Positions 1 to 7,849 of a DNA stretch of 64,000 nt are shown one piece after another. The stretch is from Paenibacillus sp. BK033 (GTDB lineage: Bacteria; Bacillota; Bacilli; Paenibacillales; Paenibacillaceae), in NCBI RefSeq assembly GCF_004345425.1, contig NZ_SLVP01000012.1:1-64000 (forward strand). The letters are read 5' to 3'. The notes beneath the pieces are model-generated. The model was given only the letters and a program-made list of their open reading frames with translations. It made no database searches and was not told the DNA's origin. Position 1 is the first letter of the stretch. Each line of letters starts with the position of its first letter. The position numbers and the translations under genes are program-made.

Positions 1-60
1 CTTTTCCGTTATTTCTAACGGGGCAGTTTCGCTCGTTGTTCAGTTTTCAAAGAACAATTT
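1..60 (-). promoter_or_regulatory. rRNA operon leader segment
   Basis: Read on the minus strand this holds TTGTTCTTTGAAAACTGAAC, the conserved leader/spacer motif found before 16S and 23S genes in Bacillales, where it takes part in processing stems and antitermination. No mature rRNA is inside the window; that the 16S gene follows to the left is inferred. Confidence 0.65.
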
Positions 61-101
61 GTTTTTCGTTCATCACCGTATTTCTCAGCGGCGACTTTTA
101 T

Positions 102-131
102 AATATATCACATCCGCCTAGATGATTGCAA
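102..131 (-). promoter_or_regulatory. rRNA operon promoter P2
   Basis: On the minus strand TTGCAA (126-131) and TATATT (102-107) are separated by 18 bp, a sigma-A type promoter. It lies downstream of a second promoter of the same geometry and upstream of a leader that carries the TTCTTTGAAAACT sequence typical of Bacillales rRNA operons. The rRNA operon itself would lie off the left edge, as expected from the conserved bofA-rrn order. Confidence 0.8.
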
Positions 132-188
132 GTACTTTTTTAAAAACTTTCTTGAAGCTTTTATTTCCTTGCACTTGGCGCGAGAAGT

Positions 189-218
189 AATATACCATGA
201 ATCAATTCGGAAGGTCAA
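189..218 (-). promoter_or_regulatory. rRNA operon promoter P1
   Basis: On the minus strand TTGACC (213-218), an 18-bp spacer and TATATT (189-194) form the upstream member of a tandem promoter pair. Tandem promoters roughly 90 bp apart are normal for rRNA operons. It fires away from bofA, just past the bofA terminator. Confidence 0.8.
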
Positions 219-228
219 CCCTTTGTCC

Positions 229-267
229 AAAAAACTTTAAGGGTTCAGACGATAAAGTACTGAACCC
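229..267 (-). terminator. intrinsic terminator of bofA
   Basis: An 8-bp stem GGGTTCAG/CTGAACCC (241-248 with 260-267) overlaps the bofA stop codon and is followed on the minus strand by a T-rich run (TTAAAGTTTTTT). It separates the recR-yaaL-bofA block from the rRNA promoters. Confidence 0.75.
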
Positions 268-508
268 CTGCGATTAGCGCGATCCCGGGTACTCCAAGCA
301 CGACAACAGTACCTATTGTAACCGGATTTAGCGGTATATATATATTAGGGATAAGTCCGGAGAAATTTAGAACATACAGGACTGCAGCAGCCAATACAAT
401 GTGGATTGCAAAATTGCGAAGCCACGTCCACGAGACTCTTTGCCTTACAAGCACTCCCACCAGCGCGACAGACGATAGGATAAGGATCGCTAGCCATAAT
501 GTTTTCAT
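245..508 (-). CDS. bofA: BofA, inhibitor of pro-sigma-K processing
   Basis: This 87-residue protein consists of three hydrophobic segments and ends in the IPLNPVTIGTVVVLGVPGIA region typical of BofA. BofA sits in the outer forespore membrane with SpoIVFA and holds the SpoIVFB protease inactive until the forespore signals. The ATG at 508 was chosen over the longer frame because AGAGGAG lies 8 nt upstream and it gives the family's usual 87 residues. The start overlaps the yaaL stop as ATGA, so the two are probably translationally coupled. Placement just before an rRNA operon matches B. subtilis. Confidence 0.87.
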   Translation of the reverse strand: MKTLWLAILILSSVALVGVLVRQRVSWTWLRNFAIHIVLAAAVLYVLNFSGLIPNIYIPLNPVTIGTVVVLGVPGIALIAGVQYFIV

Positions 509-822
509 TGTAACGCTCCTCTCCATTCCGGCCATACTTTGCAGGTCCGTTTGGCAATCCGGATTAGCATCTCGTACCGCTTTTCCGCCGTGATCAACGC
601 ATAAATGGCATAATCAATCTGATCTTCGCCAACGGCAACGTTGAAGAACCGCGTCGCATTCATCCACTCCTTGTGCGCTTCGTCAATCTCCGCCCGCAGA
701 TGTTCTCTCCATTCCGCCGTATCCGGTTCAGGTACGGGCTGAAACTGTGTCTTCATCATTTCTAATCCGCCCGTATGCTTGCTTTCATTCGGCTGTTTTA
801 TCTCCCGCCATAAATTCGCCAC
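505..822 (-). CDS. yaaL: YaaL-like protein (DUF2508)
   Basis: A 105-residue, mostly helical, acidic protein of unknown function. It contains WREHLRAEIDEAHKEW and a later YALITAEKRYEML stretch that fit DUF2508, and it occupies the yaaL slot between recR and bofA. The GTG at 822 is preferred: GAGG(AGG) lies 8 nt upstream, while the longer open frame runs back into the recR terminator. It is somewhat longer than B. subtilis YaaL (about 74 residues). It overlaps bofA by four bases. No function can be inferred beyond co-conservation with recR and bofA. Confidence 0.78.
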   Translation of the reverse strand: MANLWREIKQPNESKHTGGLEMMKTQFQPVPEPDTAEWREHLRAEIDEAHKEWMNATRFFNVAVGEDQIDYAIYALITAEKRYEMLIRIAKRTCKVWPEWRGALQ

Positions 823-916
823 TATGCTTCGCCTCCTCTGCTCGTCCACCTGGGACAAGACATTTTCTATATATGTATAGAGGCTCGGACCGAATTTAGA
901 ACGGATTGCATCCTGA

Positions 917-959
917 AAACAAAACAAGAGCCGTCTCCCATGTGGGGAAAAGGCTCTTG
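917..959 (-). terminator. terminator after recR
   Basis: The stem CAAGAGCC/GGCTCTTG (925-932 with 952-959) is followed on the minus strand by TTTTGTTTTC. It lies 14 bp past the recR stop and separates recR from yaaL-bofA, which must then have their own promoter. Confidence 0.85.
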
Positions 960-973
960 CTTCGTTTATTACG

Positions 974-1573
974 TTAACTTAGCTCTCTGCGTCCTTCAAG
1001 CGCTTTGGACAAGGTGACCTCATCGGCATATTCAAGGTCGCCGCCAACCGGCAGGCCGTGGGCAATCCGCGTAACGCGGATACCAAACGGCTTAACAAGC
1101 CTCGAGATATACATCGCGGTCGCTTCACCTTCAATATTCGGATTCGTCGCCAAGATCAGCTCCTGCACGCGTTCGTCGCTTAAGCGGCGGAGCAGCTCCG
1201 CGATCTTGATCTGATCCGGGCCAATTCCCTCAATAGGGGAAATCGCACCCTGAAGCACGTGGTAATGTCCTTGAAATTCCTTTGTCCGTTCCATCGCCAC
1301 GAGGTCCTTTGATTCCTGGACCACACAAATAACGGAGTTATCGCGTGTTTTGTCCTGGCAAATCCGGCATGGATCGGTATCGGTAATATTGCAGCAGACG
1401 GAGCAGTACGTCAGATTCCGCTTAACGCTGACAAGCGCCTTTGCGAAATCAATGACATCATCTTCTTTCATGCGAAGCACATGAAAAGCCAATCTTGCGG
1501 CTGTCTTCGGTCCAACGCCCGGAAGCCGCGTAAAGGCATCAATTAGCTTCGCTATCGGTTCGGGATAAAACAA
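974..1573 (-). CDS. recR: Recombination mediator RecR
   Basis: This 199-residue protein has the full RecR layout: an N-terminal helix-hairpin-helix (RLPGVGPKTAARLAF), a Cys4 zinc finger (C57, C60, C69, C72), and a C-terminal Toprim domain. RecR acts with RecO (and RecF) to load RecA on SSB-coated single-stranded DNA. The start is TTG, with AAGGGG upstream; the next residues (YPEPIAKLID) align with the family N-terminus, so no downstream start is needed. It follows yaaK/ebfC as in most Firmicutes, but a strong hairpin (1609-1637) lies between the two. Confidence 0.96.
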   Translation of the reverse strand: MFYPEPIAKLIDAFTRLPGVGPKTAARLAFHVLRMKEDDVIDFAKALVSVKRNLTYCSVCCNITDTDPCRICQDKTRDNSVICVVQESKDLVAMERTKEFQGHYHVLQGAISPIEGIGPDQIKIAELLRRLSDERVQELILATNPNIEGEATAMYISRLVKPFGIRVTRIAHGLPVGGDLEYADEVTLSKALEGRRELS

Positions 1574-1608
1574 AACGCGCAGCCCCTTTCAAGCCTTCAG
1601 CTTAAACG

Positions 1609-1637
1609 GCTGACGCCGCCCTTGCGGCGGCGTCAGC
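1609..1637 (-). promoter_or_regulatory. 12-bp perfect hairpin between yaaK and recR
   Basis: GCTGACGCCGCC (1609-1620) pairs perfectly with GGCGGCGTCAGC (1626-1637) around a 5-nt loop. There is no T run on either side, so it is not a classical terminator; it may slow polymerase, protect the mRNA end or be a processing site. Confidence 0.5.
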
Positions 1638-1678
1638 AAACGTATAGCTTTTATGTGTTATATAGAGGGCAATCCGTC

Positions 1679-1990
1679 CTAGAACAAGCCAGGAATTTTC
1701 ATGCCGCCAGTGAATTTGCCCATATCCTGGTTCGCAATTTCGTCTACTTTTGCCAGCACGTCATTAACGGCTGTCAAAACAAGGTCTTGCAGCATTTCAA
1801 CATCATCCGGATCTACCGCTTCAGGCTTGATGGCGATGCTCAGGATTTTCTTGTGGCCGTTCGCTACCACGGTTACGACTCCGCCCCCAGCCGTGCCTTC
1901 AACCGTTTTGTTTACAAGCTCCTCTTGAGCTTTCATCATTTGCTCTTGCATTTTCTTCACTTGCTTCATCATTTGGTTCATGTTATTCAT
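1679..1990 (-). CDS. yaaK: YbaB/EbfC nucleoid-associated protein
   Basis: A 103-residue protein with the family pattern: a long amphipathic N-terminal helix rich in Met/Gln/Lys (MNNMNQMMKQVKKMQEQM), a central GxVTVVxNG beta-strand region and an EMLQDLVLTAVNDVLAK helix. The family forms dimers shaped like tweezers that bind DNA without strong sequence preference. It lies between dnaX and recR, its conserved position, 24 bp after the dnaX stop, and has GAGGTG before the ATG. Confidence 0.95.
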   Translation of the reverse strand: MNNMNQMMKQVKKMQEQMMKAQEELVNKTVEGTAGGGVVTVVANGHKKILSIAIKPEAVDPDDVEMLQDLVLTAVNDVLAKVDEIANQDMGKFTGGMKIPGLF

Positions 1991-2013
1991 GACTTATCAC
2001 CTCATCGTAATAG

Positions 2014-3792
2014 TTAATTATCTTCTTTAATTACAACTAAGTCTTCACCAAAAAGCTTAACAGCTTCCTCTACCCATTGTGGACGCTGCTCCTCCCCGGT
2101 GTCAATCGCATCCGGCTGTAATTCCAGCGTTTCTCCCTGCTGCTCGCCTGAGCGTTCGGCCGCATTCTGCCATTCCTTCAGCATGCAGGTTGCAAGCTTG
2201 GCCGGATTGCCGAATACGTCCTGCATCACCCGTTCGATAATCTCCCGGTGTGCCGGCCGCTCCGTGGTTTCCCGGTGCATCGTATTCTTGAAGGCGACAA
2301 GAATCGTAGAATCCGTCGCGGCTACCGGCTCGCCGTCAACCAGCCAGGCATGAACGGTAATTCTTGCTTCCTTCACCCGGTGCAGCACTTCGTTCCACTT
2401 CATCCGAACTTGCCCCGTCCCTGGACTGCCGGCTGCGGCAACAAACGGATCAAGCTTCACCGTAGACCGGCTGACAGCTGCCCCGCTTCCGCCAAAGCCG
2501 CCGCGGCGGGACTGGCTGGCAGGCTGCCGGACCGCACCGCCATCCCCCGCTCCGGAACCTGATCCTGCAGCTCCGCCATTTTGAATAAGCTGCTCCAGCT
2601 TCCGCTCAAGAATCTCTACCTGCTGGCGAAGACGCTGCACTTCAGCCGATGCCGCCGGCGGAGAGGATGCCGCGGTACCGCCGCCGCTACCCGATCCACC
2701 AGCGCTCTCGTTACCGATTGTGCAGATTTTCATCAATGCGACTTCAAACAGCGTCTGGGGCTGCGAAGCATGCTTCATATCCGATTGATACGTATTAAGC
2801 GTATCTATCATTTTAAATAACCGCTCAGAGCTGAAGGCATCGGCCATCCCGCGGAACCGTTCGGCGTCAACCACCCGCTCCGTTACGGCGCCCTGCGGAG
2901 CTAACTTTAATACAAGCAGATCGCGGAAATAGAAGATCAAATTCTCCATGCATTTGTCCGCGCTTTTCCCGGCTTGCGTTAAACTCTCGACCAGCGGCAT
3001 GATGGCAGCTACATTACGGTCCCGAATTGCCTCTGCCAGCGCATAGAACTGATCCGCGGCCATGCCCCCCGTTACGTCAACCGCTCCGTCAAGGGTAATT
3101 TTGGATCCGCCAAAAGCAGCAACCTGCTCAAGCAAGCTTATCGCATCGCGCATCCCGCCTTCGGATAGACGGGCAATATAAGCGATCGCATCTTCTTCCG
3201 CCTCGATGCCTTCCTCCCGGCAAATCTCGAAGAGCCGTTCCGATTGTTCCTCCAGCGAGACCTGCCGGAAATCAAATCTTTGGCACCGGGAAATAATCGT
3301 AGCCGGAAGTTTATGGGGCTCCGTGGTCGCCAAAATAAAGATAACATGTCCAGGCGGCTCCTCTAACGTCTTCAGGAGCGCGTTAAACGCCTCGGACGTC
3401 AGCATATGGACTTCATCAATAATATACACTTTATATCGAACTTCAGACGGGGCGTAACGGACTTTATCGCGAATGTCCCGTATTTCGTCAATACCCCGGT
3501 TGGACGCCGCGTCAATCTCGACAACGTCCATAATATGACCGGCCGTTATGCCGCGGCATGCATCGCATTCGTTACAAGGCTCTTCCGCAGGGCCCCGTTC
3601 ACAGTTAACCGCTTTCGCCAACACCTTGGCAGCCGTTGTTTTCCCCGTTCCCCGGGGACCATTAAATAAATAGGCGTGCGAAACGCGATTCTCCCGAATC
3701 GCATTTTGCAGCGTTTGTATAATATGACGTTGTCCAACCATATCCTGGAACGTCTGCGGACGCCAGGCACGATATAATGCAATATGACTCAC
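2014..3792 (-). CDS. dnaX: DNA polymerase III gamma/tau subunit DnaX
   Basis: A 592-residue clamp-loader ATPase. The N-terminal AAA+ module shows the Walker A GPRGTGKTTAAK, four cysteines of the zinc knuckle (CNECDAC and the upstream C), the DExH-type box DEVHMLT and the SRC arginine-finger motif (TIISRCQRFDF). A Gly/Ser/Pro-rich linker near residues 370-450 leads to a C-terminal tau-specific domain that contacts DnaB and the polymerase. The start is GTG with AAAGGA upstream. I see no programmed frameshift heptamer, so only one product is expected. The SRP RNA gene lies immediately upstream, as in B. subtilis. Confidence 0.97.
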   Translation of the reverse strand: MSHIALYRAWRPQTFQDMVGQRHIIQTLQNAIRENRVSHAYLFNGPRGTGKTTAAKVLAKAVNCERGPAEEPCNECDACRGITAGHIMDVVEIDAASNRGIDEIRDIRDKVRYAPSEVRYKVYIIDEVHMLTSEAFNALLKTLEEPPGHVIFILATTEPHKLPATIISRCQRFDFRQVSLEEQSERLFEICREEGIEAEEDAIAYIARLSEGGMRDAISLLEQVAAFGGSKITLDGAVDVTGGMAADQFYALAEAIRDRNVAAIMPLVESLTQAGKSADKCMENLIFYFRDLLVLKLAPQGAVTERVVDAERFRGMADAFSSERLFKMIDTLNTYQSDMKHASQPQTLFEVALMKICTIGNESAGGSGSGGGTAASSPPAASAEVQRLRQQVEILERKLEQLIQNGGAAGSGSGAGDGGAVRQPASQSRRGGFGGSGAAVSRSTVKLDPFVAAAGSPGTGQVRMKWNEVLHRVKEARITVHAWLVDGEPVAATDSTILVAFKNTMHRETTERPAHREIIERVMQDVFGNPAKLATCMLKEWQNAAERSGEQQGETLELQPDAIDTGEEQRPQWVEEAVKLFGEDLVVIKEDN

Positions 3793-3856
3793 GCTTTTAC
3801 GTTCCTTTCGGCTTGCTCATTATTGTTCTCTATTATACATCATGAAGTCTATAAGC

Positions 3857-3919
3857 AAAACAAAAACACCCGCATTTCTGGCATCTGCTTCTTCGAAACA
3901 GATCCACGTCGCTGGTGTT
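3857..3919 (-). terminator. terminator-like hairpin after the SRP RNA
   Basis: On the minus strand an AACACC...GGTGTT outer stem with an inner ATCTG...CAGAT stem is followed by TTTTTGTTTTG. It separates the SRP RNA from dnaX; the B. subtilis precursor is likewise trimmed at its ends. Confidence 0.75.
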
Positions 3920-3946
3920 CCTTCGCTTAATCTATGAAAATAATGA

Positions 3947-4213
3947 ACCGTGCACCTGCCCTCGATAACATGCGATCCAGGCGGCACTCTTGCGTCTCAG
4001 CTCGGGTCAGGCACTCCCCCGGCACATGAACTAACTTGCTTATGGCTGCTTCCTTCCGGACCTGACCAGGTTCACAAGCGTCCATTGCGGAGGACCCAAC
4101 CGTCAACACTGATTGCAAGCGCCAAGCCCTGCATCACATAACCTAAAGCAGGAATTCAACCTCGCTAAAGCGGATTGCGAGTTACAGGGCACCGCTAACT
4201 CCCCATCTAGCAC
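3947..4213 (-). ncRNA. scr: Signal recognition particle RNA (large Bacillus type)
   Basis: The minus strand carries the invariant domain IV core GGTCAGGTCCGGAAGGAAGC, where Ffh binds, and the Alu-domain part starting GTGCTAG...GGGGAG...GCGGTGCCCTGTAAC. The 3' end GGTGCACGGT closes the molecule. The length of about 267 nt matches the roughly 270-nt scRNA of B. subtilis, which keeps the Alu domain that the E. coli 4.5S RNA lacks. The RNA and Ffh target nascent membrane proteins to FtsY and SecYEG. Ends are set by similarity to the B. subtilis RNA and may be off by a few bases. Confidence 0.96.
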
Positions 4214-4223
4214 GGCAAAACTA

Positions 4224-4252
4224 AGTATAGCCCATCCAAACGCAAAGCGCAA
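4224..4252 (-). promoter_or_regulatory. sigma-A promoter of the SRP RNA
   Basis: TTGCGC (4247-4252), a 17-bp spacer and TATACT (4224-4229) precede the RNA 5' end by about 11 bp on the minus strand. Confidence 0.8.
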
Positions 4253-4276
4253 CCGTAGGATAATGGCAGATAAGAA

Positions 4277-4711
4277 TTAACGGGATGCTTTCACTTTGAC
4301 ATGGTAGCGCGGCATGTTGAGCTGAACTACCTGCTCCGTCTTTGCCCGAAGCGCCTCAACCTGGGCATCCGTCAGATTGGAAGCAGCTTTAATATGAACG
4401 GTAAGATCCCCGCCGTTAAACGCAACTCGGCTGCTTTTAATCCCGTCGATGGGCTGAATCACCTGATTAATAAGCTTCCTGTCCGTATCGTAATTAAGGA
4501 ACGTCTTGTTATTAGGCAGGTTCGGGTTACTGTTCGAATATCCCATGTAACCGTCATGGCCATAGGTTTCCACCTTGCCGTCATTCGTCCGGTGGCCGTT
4601 GTTCACGCCGTCGGCAGCGCAGCCCGCCAAGCCGGCAATGACCAAAGCCGGTATCGCAAAACCCATAAATATTAAGCGCAGCTTGCGGCGCAGCATCTTT
4701 TTGGTAAGCAA
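4277..4711 (-). CDS. YhcN/YlaJ-type sporulation lipoprotein
   Basis: A 144-residue exported lipoprotein: a basic N-terminus, a hydrophobic segment, and a lipobox ending at the Cys of GLAGC (about residue 31). The mature part has the YhcN/YlaJ pattern (DRKLINQVIQPIDGIKSSRVAF then a short beta-rich repeat and an ALRAKTEQVVQLNMP helix). Such lipoproteins are often made during sporulation in the forespore and found in the spore inner membrane. The start is TTG with GGGAGG 8 nt upstream; that Shine-Dalgarno is the 3' arm of the terminator that follows rpmE, so expression may depend on how the hairpin folds. Confidence 0.78.
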   Translation of the reverse strand: MLTKKMLRRKLRLIFMGFAIPALVIAGLAGCAADGVNNGHRTNDGKVETYGHDGYMGYSNSNPNLPNNKTFLNYDTDRKLINQVIQPIDGIKSSRVAFNGGDLTVHIKAASNLTDAQVEALRAKTEQVVQLNMPRYHVKVKASR

Positions 4712-4715
4712 TCAA

Positions 4716-4755
4716 AAAACCTCCCTTTAACCATAGGATGGCTAAGGGAGGTTTT
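4716..4755 (-). terminator. rpmE terminator that contains the next gene's Shine-Dalgarno
   Basis: On the minus strand AAAACCTCCCTT and AAGGGAGGTTTT form a 12-bp stem (4744-4755 with 4716-4727), followed by further T residues. The GGGAGG of the 3' arm is the ribosome binding site of the lipoprotein gene. Confidence 0.8.
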
Positions 4756-4783
4756 CTTATTCTGCCAAATTATGCGGCAGAGA

Positions 4784-4981
4784 TTAGATGCCGTATTTCT
4801 TTTTGAAACGATCGACGCGACCGCCTGCATCCAAGAACTTTTGCTTACCCGTGAAGAACGGGTGGCATACGGAACAAACCTCTACGCGAAGATTCGATTT
4901 GATCGAACCAGTCTCGAACGTGTTACCGCAAGCGCAAGTGATGTTGGATACGTGGTATGTCGGATGAATACCTTGTTTCAT
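4784..4981 (-). CDS. rpmE: Ribosomal protein bL31, zinc form
   Basis: A 65-residue bL31 beginning MKQGIHPTYH and carrying the zinc-binding cysteines C16, C18, C36 and C39 (CxC...CxxC), so it is the zinc-containing (C+) form used when zinc is plentiful. bL31 bridges the 50S and 30S subunits. The ATG at 4981 with AGAGGTG upstream gives the standard length; an upstream in-frame extension lacks a ribosome binding site. Rho lies upstream as in B. subtilis, but here a radical SAM gene intervenes. Confidence 0.96.
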   Translation of the reverse strand: MKQGIHPTYHVSNITCACGNTFETGSIKSNLRVEVCSVCHPFFTGKQKFLDAGGRVDRFKKKYGI

Positions 4982-5090
4982 CTCGTTCACCTCTTTCTGC
5001 CCTGAACCACATGCGGGCCCAGAGTTATAAATCACACAACACGGATTATAGCACGACGATTACAAGCATGCAATGCCGATGTTTTGCCAG

Positions 5091-6344
5091 CTACCTGCGT
5101 GCCGCTGCCGGCGGAAGATGCGTGTACGAGCCGATCACTACATCCGGCAGCTCCTCGCGGAAGATTTCAAGCATCTGCTTCATGCCGTAAATCTCGCCTT
5201 TGGCAGGAGGAATCAACTGCAGATAGCTCTCCGGATCAATATTCAAATTACGCATTTGAATAAGCTTAAGTCCGGTCCGCTTCGCAAACCCGATCATCGC
5301 TTCGATCTCTTCCTCGCGGTCGGTTACCCCCGGGAAGATCAGATAGTTGATGGACGTGTATACCCCTTTATCCGTCGCATACTTCAAGGATTTCTCCACA
5401 TTGGCAAGCGTATAAGCACGAGGCTTGTAGTAGGCATTGTAATGCTCGTCAATGGCGCTGATCGTGCTGACGCGCATCAGGTCAAGACCCGCGTCGACGA
5501 TGGCGCGCATGAAGTCGGTAAGTCCAGCATTCGTATTGATATTAATATAACCCAGGTTTGTCCGGCTTCTGACGATCTTCATCGCTTCCACGATGATTTT
5601 GGCCTGCGTGGAAGGCTCGCCTTCGCAGCCTTGGCCAAAGCTGATGATTGATTCCGGCGTTTTCAGATGCTCCAGCATCACTTCCACGATCTCTTCCACC
5701 GTCGGCTTGAAATTCATCCGCGTCTGAGGCGCAACAAACCCGCTGTCATCCGGCTGTTCCGAGATACATCCGAAGCATCCCGCGTTGCAGGAATAAGAAA
5801 CGGGCACACCGCCCTCCCAGCGCTGCAGGAACGTATTGGAAGAAGTTAAACACTCGTAACCAAGCGCGCAATGCGACAAATGCTTGTACAGCCTGTTCTC
5901 CGGGTATTTGGCAGTCAGCAGCTCTACCCCTTTGCGGACATCACCGCGATCGCAGTTAAGCGGATCCCATTTGTACGGATCGTCGCTTTGCTCCGCCGCT
6001 ACATAAAAGCCGCCGTCCTTCCAAACGACAGAGGTATATCCAAAGAGCGGAAACTTCTCGTTCTTATCGGTCTTCACATAGCTTGGCAACGCCAGCCGGG
6101 TAAAGCCCTGCGGAAGCAAAGCGCCGACGGCCTGGTAATTGCCGGAGAGCATTTTCATTTCGCCGGTATCCGGGTCCATAAAGACCGGCCGGGTATGGGG
6201 AAGCCCTACGAGCGTAGCCCCCCTAGGCAGAGGGATCAGCTCGTCCTCCATGAGTTCGACGATCATGTCGCCGCTGCGCCCAAGCGCTATATAGTCAGGA
6301 TGATCAAACACATTGCCTTTCTCATCCGCGTATACGAGATTCAT
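5091..6344 (-). CDS. Uncharacterised radical SAM protein
   Basis: A 417-residue protein. The first 180 residues form a domain I do not recognise; the radical SAM core begins with the [4Fe-4S] motif CNAGCFGC (C186, C190, C193; CX3CX2C). It continues with a GQGCEGEP stretch that resembles the GGEP S-adenosylmethionine motif, and NINTNAG and YYKPRAYTLANVEKSL elements. There is no obvious SPASM cysteine cluster at the C-terminus, so peptide maturation is not indicated. It starts with GGAGGACATC before ATG, 24 bp after the rho stop, so it is probably cotranscribed with rho and rpmE. Substrate unknown. Confidence 0.85.
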   Translation of the reverse strand: MNLVYADEKGNVFDHPDYIALGRSGDMIVELMEDELIPLPRGATLVGLPHTRPVFMDPDTGEMKMLSGNYQAVGALLPQGFTRLALPSYVKTDKNEKFPLFGYTSVVWKDGGFYVAAEQSDDPYKWDPLNCDRGDVRKGVELLTAKYPENRLYKHLSHCALGYECLTSSNTFLQRWEGGVPVSYSCNAGCFGCISEQPDDSGFVAPQTRMNFKPTVEEIVEVMLEHLKTPESIISFGQGCEGEPSTQAKIIVEAMKIVRSRTNLGYININTNAGLTDFMRAIVDAGLDLMRVSTISAIDEHYNAYYKPRAYTLANVEKSLKYATDKGVYTSINYLIFPGVTDREEEIEAMIGFAKRTGLKLIQMRNLNIDPESYLQLIPPAKGEIYGMKQMLEIFREELPDVVIGSYTHLPPAAARR

Positions 6345-6368
6345 CTTGATGTCCTCCTTCCGGCGGCA

Positions 6369-7733
6369 CTAGGAGCCGTGCGTCGTGCGCGGCGCCGGTC
6401 GCCTTCCGGTTGCTGCGCTGCTTTTGAGTCCCGTTCCCGTAGTGCCCGTCCCTGCGCTTGTCCGCTGCTGCGGGGCAGGCTTGTCTTCCGATGTGTCCAG
6501 CGACATCAGGAATTCCTCATTCGTCTTCGAATCAGCCAGCTTCTTGAGGAAGCCGTCCACGAAATCAGGCGTATCGGTCATATTGCGGCGCACAACCCAT
6601 AATTTGTCCAATTCTTCTTTCGATAAAAGCATTTCTTCGCGGCGCGTACCCGATCTGCGGATATCGAGCGCCGGAAAGATACGGCGCTCCGCGAGCTTGC
6701 GGTCAAGATGCAGCTCCATATTGCCCGTACCTTTAAATTCTTCATAAATGATATCATCCATACGCGAGCCGGTCTCGATTAGCGCCGTCGCCAGGATGGT
6801 CAAGCTTCCGCCTTCCTCCACGTTACGGGCTGCGCCAAAGAAGCGCTTCGGACGATGGAAAGCCGCCGGATCAATACCGCCGCTGAGCGTACGTCCGGAT
6901 GGCGGAACAACCAGGTTGTAAGCACGGGCAAGACGGGTAATGCTGTCGAGCAAAATAACAACGTCTTTCTTATGTTCCACCAGCCGCAACGCACGTTCAA
7001 GAACCAGTTCCGCTACTTTTATATGATTCTCAGGCACTTCGTCAAAGGTGGAAGCAATCACTTCGCCCTTCACGGAACGCTGCATGTCCGTTACTTCCTC
7101 CGGACGTTCATCAATCAGCAACACAAATAACTCGATATCCGGATGATTTGTCGAAATACTGTTCGCGATTTCTTTGAGCAGCAAGGTTTTACCCGCTTTT
7201 GGCGGCGCTACGATGAGTCCGCGTTGACCAAGGCCAACAGGCGCAAGCAAATCCATAATTCGAGTAGAAAGTTTGGAAGATGCCGTCTCCAGCACGAGCT
7301 TTTTCTGTGGATAAAGAGGAGTTAGAGCGGGAAAATGAAGTCTTTCGGCCGCTTGCGCAGGATCCGTGCCGTTAACGGCGTTTACCTGGAGGAGGCCAAA
7401 GTATTTCTCTGAGTCTTTCGGCAGCCGGCATTTGCCTGATACAAGATCACCGGTACGCAAGTCGAACTTTCGAATCTGGGAAGCAGAGATGTAAATATCC
7501 TCTTTGCTAGGCAGATAGTTGATCGGCCGCAGAAAACCAAAGCCTTCCGGCAACGTTTCAAGTACACCCTGCATAAACATGAGGCCGCTTTTTTCCGCTT
7601 GTGCGCGTAATATCGCAAATATTAATTCCTTCTTCTTCAGCTGTCCGTAGTACGGGATTTGGTACTGCTTCGCCAATTTGTACAATTCGGTCAGCTTCAT
7701 TTCTTCGAGATCGGAGATCTGAAGATCCGTCAT
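6369..7733 (-). CDS. rho: Transcription termination factor Rho
   Basis: A 454-residue Rho. Residues 1-45 are the helical Rho N domain, followed by the cold-shock-like primary RNA-binding domain (GFGFLR, IYISASQIRKFDLRTGD), and the RecA-like ATPase with Walker A PPKAGKT, Walker B VILLDSITRLARAYN, Q-loop/R-loop PPSGRTLSGGID and the arginine-containing C-terminal motifs. It terminates transcription by threading RNA through a hexameric ring. A Gly/Thr/Ala/Pro-rich tail after residue 425 is an extension beyond B. subtilis Rho. It lies between murA and the radical SAM gene. Confidence 0.97.
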   Translation of the reverse strand: MTDLQISDLEEMKLTELYKLAKQYQIPYYGQLKKKELIFAILRAQAEKSGLMFMQGVLETLPEGFGFLRPINYLPSKEDIYISASQIRKFDLRTGDLVSGKCRLPKDSEKYFGLLQVNAVNGTDPAQAAERLHFPALTPLYPQKKLVLETASSKLSTRIMDLLAPVGLGQRGLIVAPPKAGKTLLLKEIANSISTNHPDIELFVLLIDERPEEVTDMQRSVKGEVIASTFDEVPENHIKVAELVLERALRLVEHKKDVVILLDSITRLARAYNLVVPPSGRTLSGGIDPAAFHRPKRFFGAARNVEEGGSLTILATALIETGSRMDDIIYEEFKGTGNMELHLDRKLAERRIFPALDIRRSGTRREEMLLSKEELDKLWVVRRNMTDTPDFVDGFLKKLADSKTNEEFLMSLDTSEDKPAPQQRTSAGTGTTGTGLKSSAATGRRPAPRTTHGS

Positions 7734-7849
7734 ATTCTCACCACTTTGTATTCAGTTTTAGCTATCATTATATACCCGATTTAGCGAGTTCTATTCGTCC
7801 AATCTCCCATAAAGAGGCCAAACCGGGTATTTCGTACGATTAAAATGAA

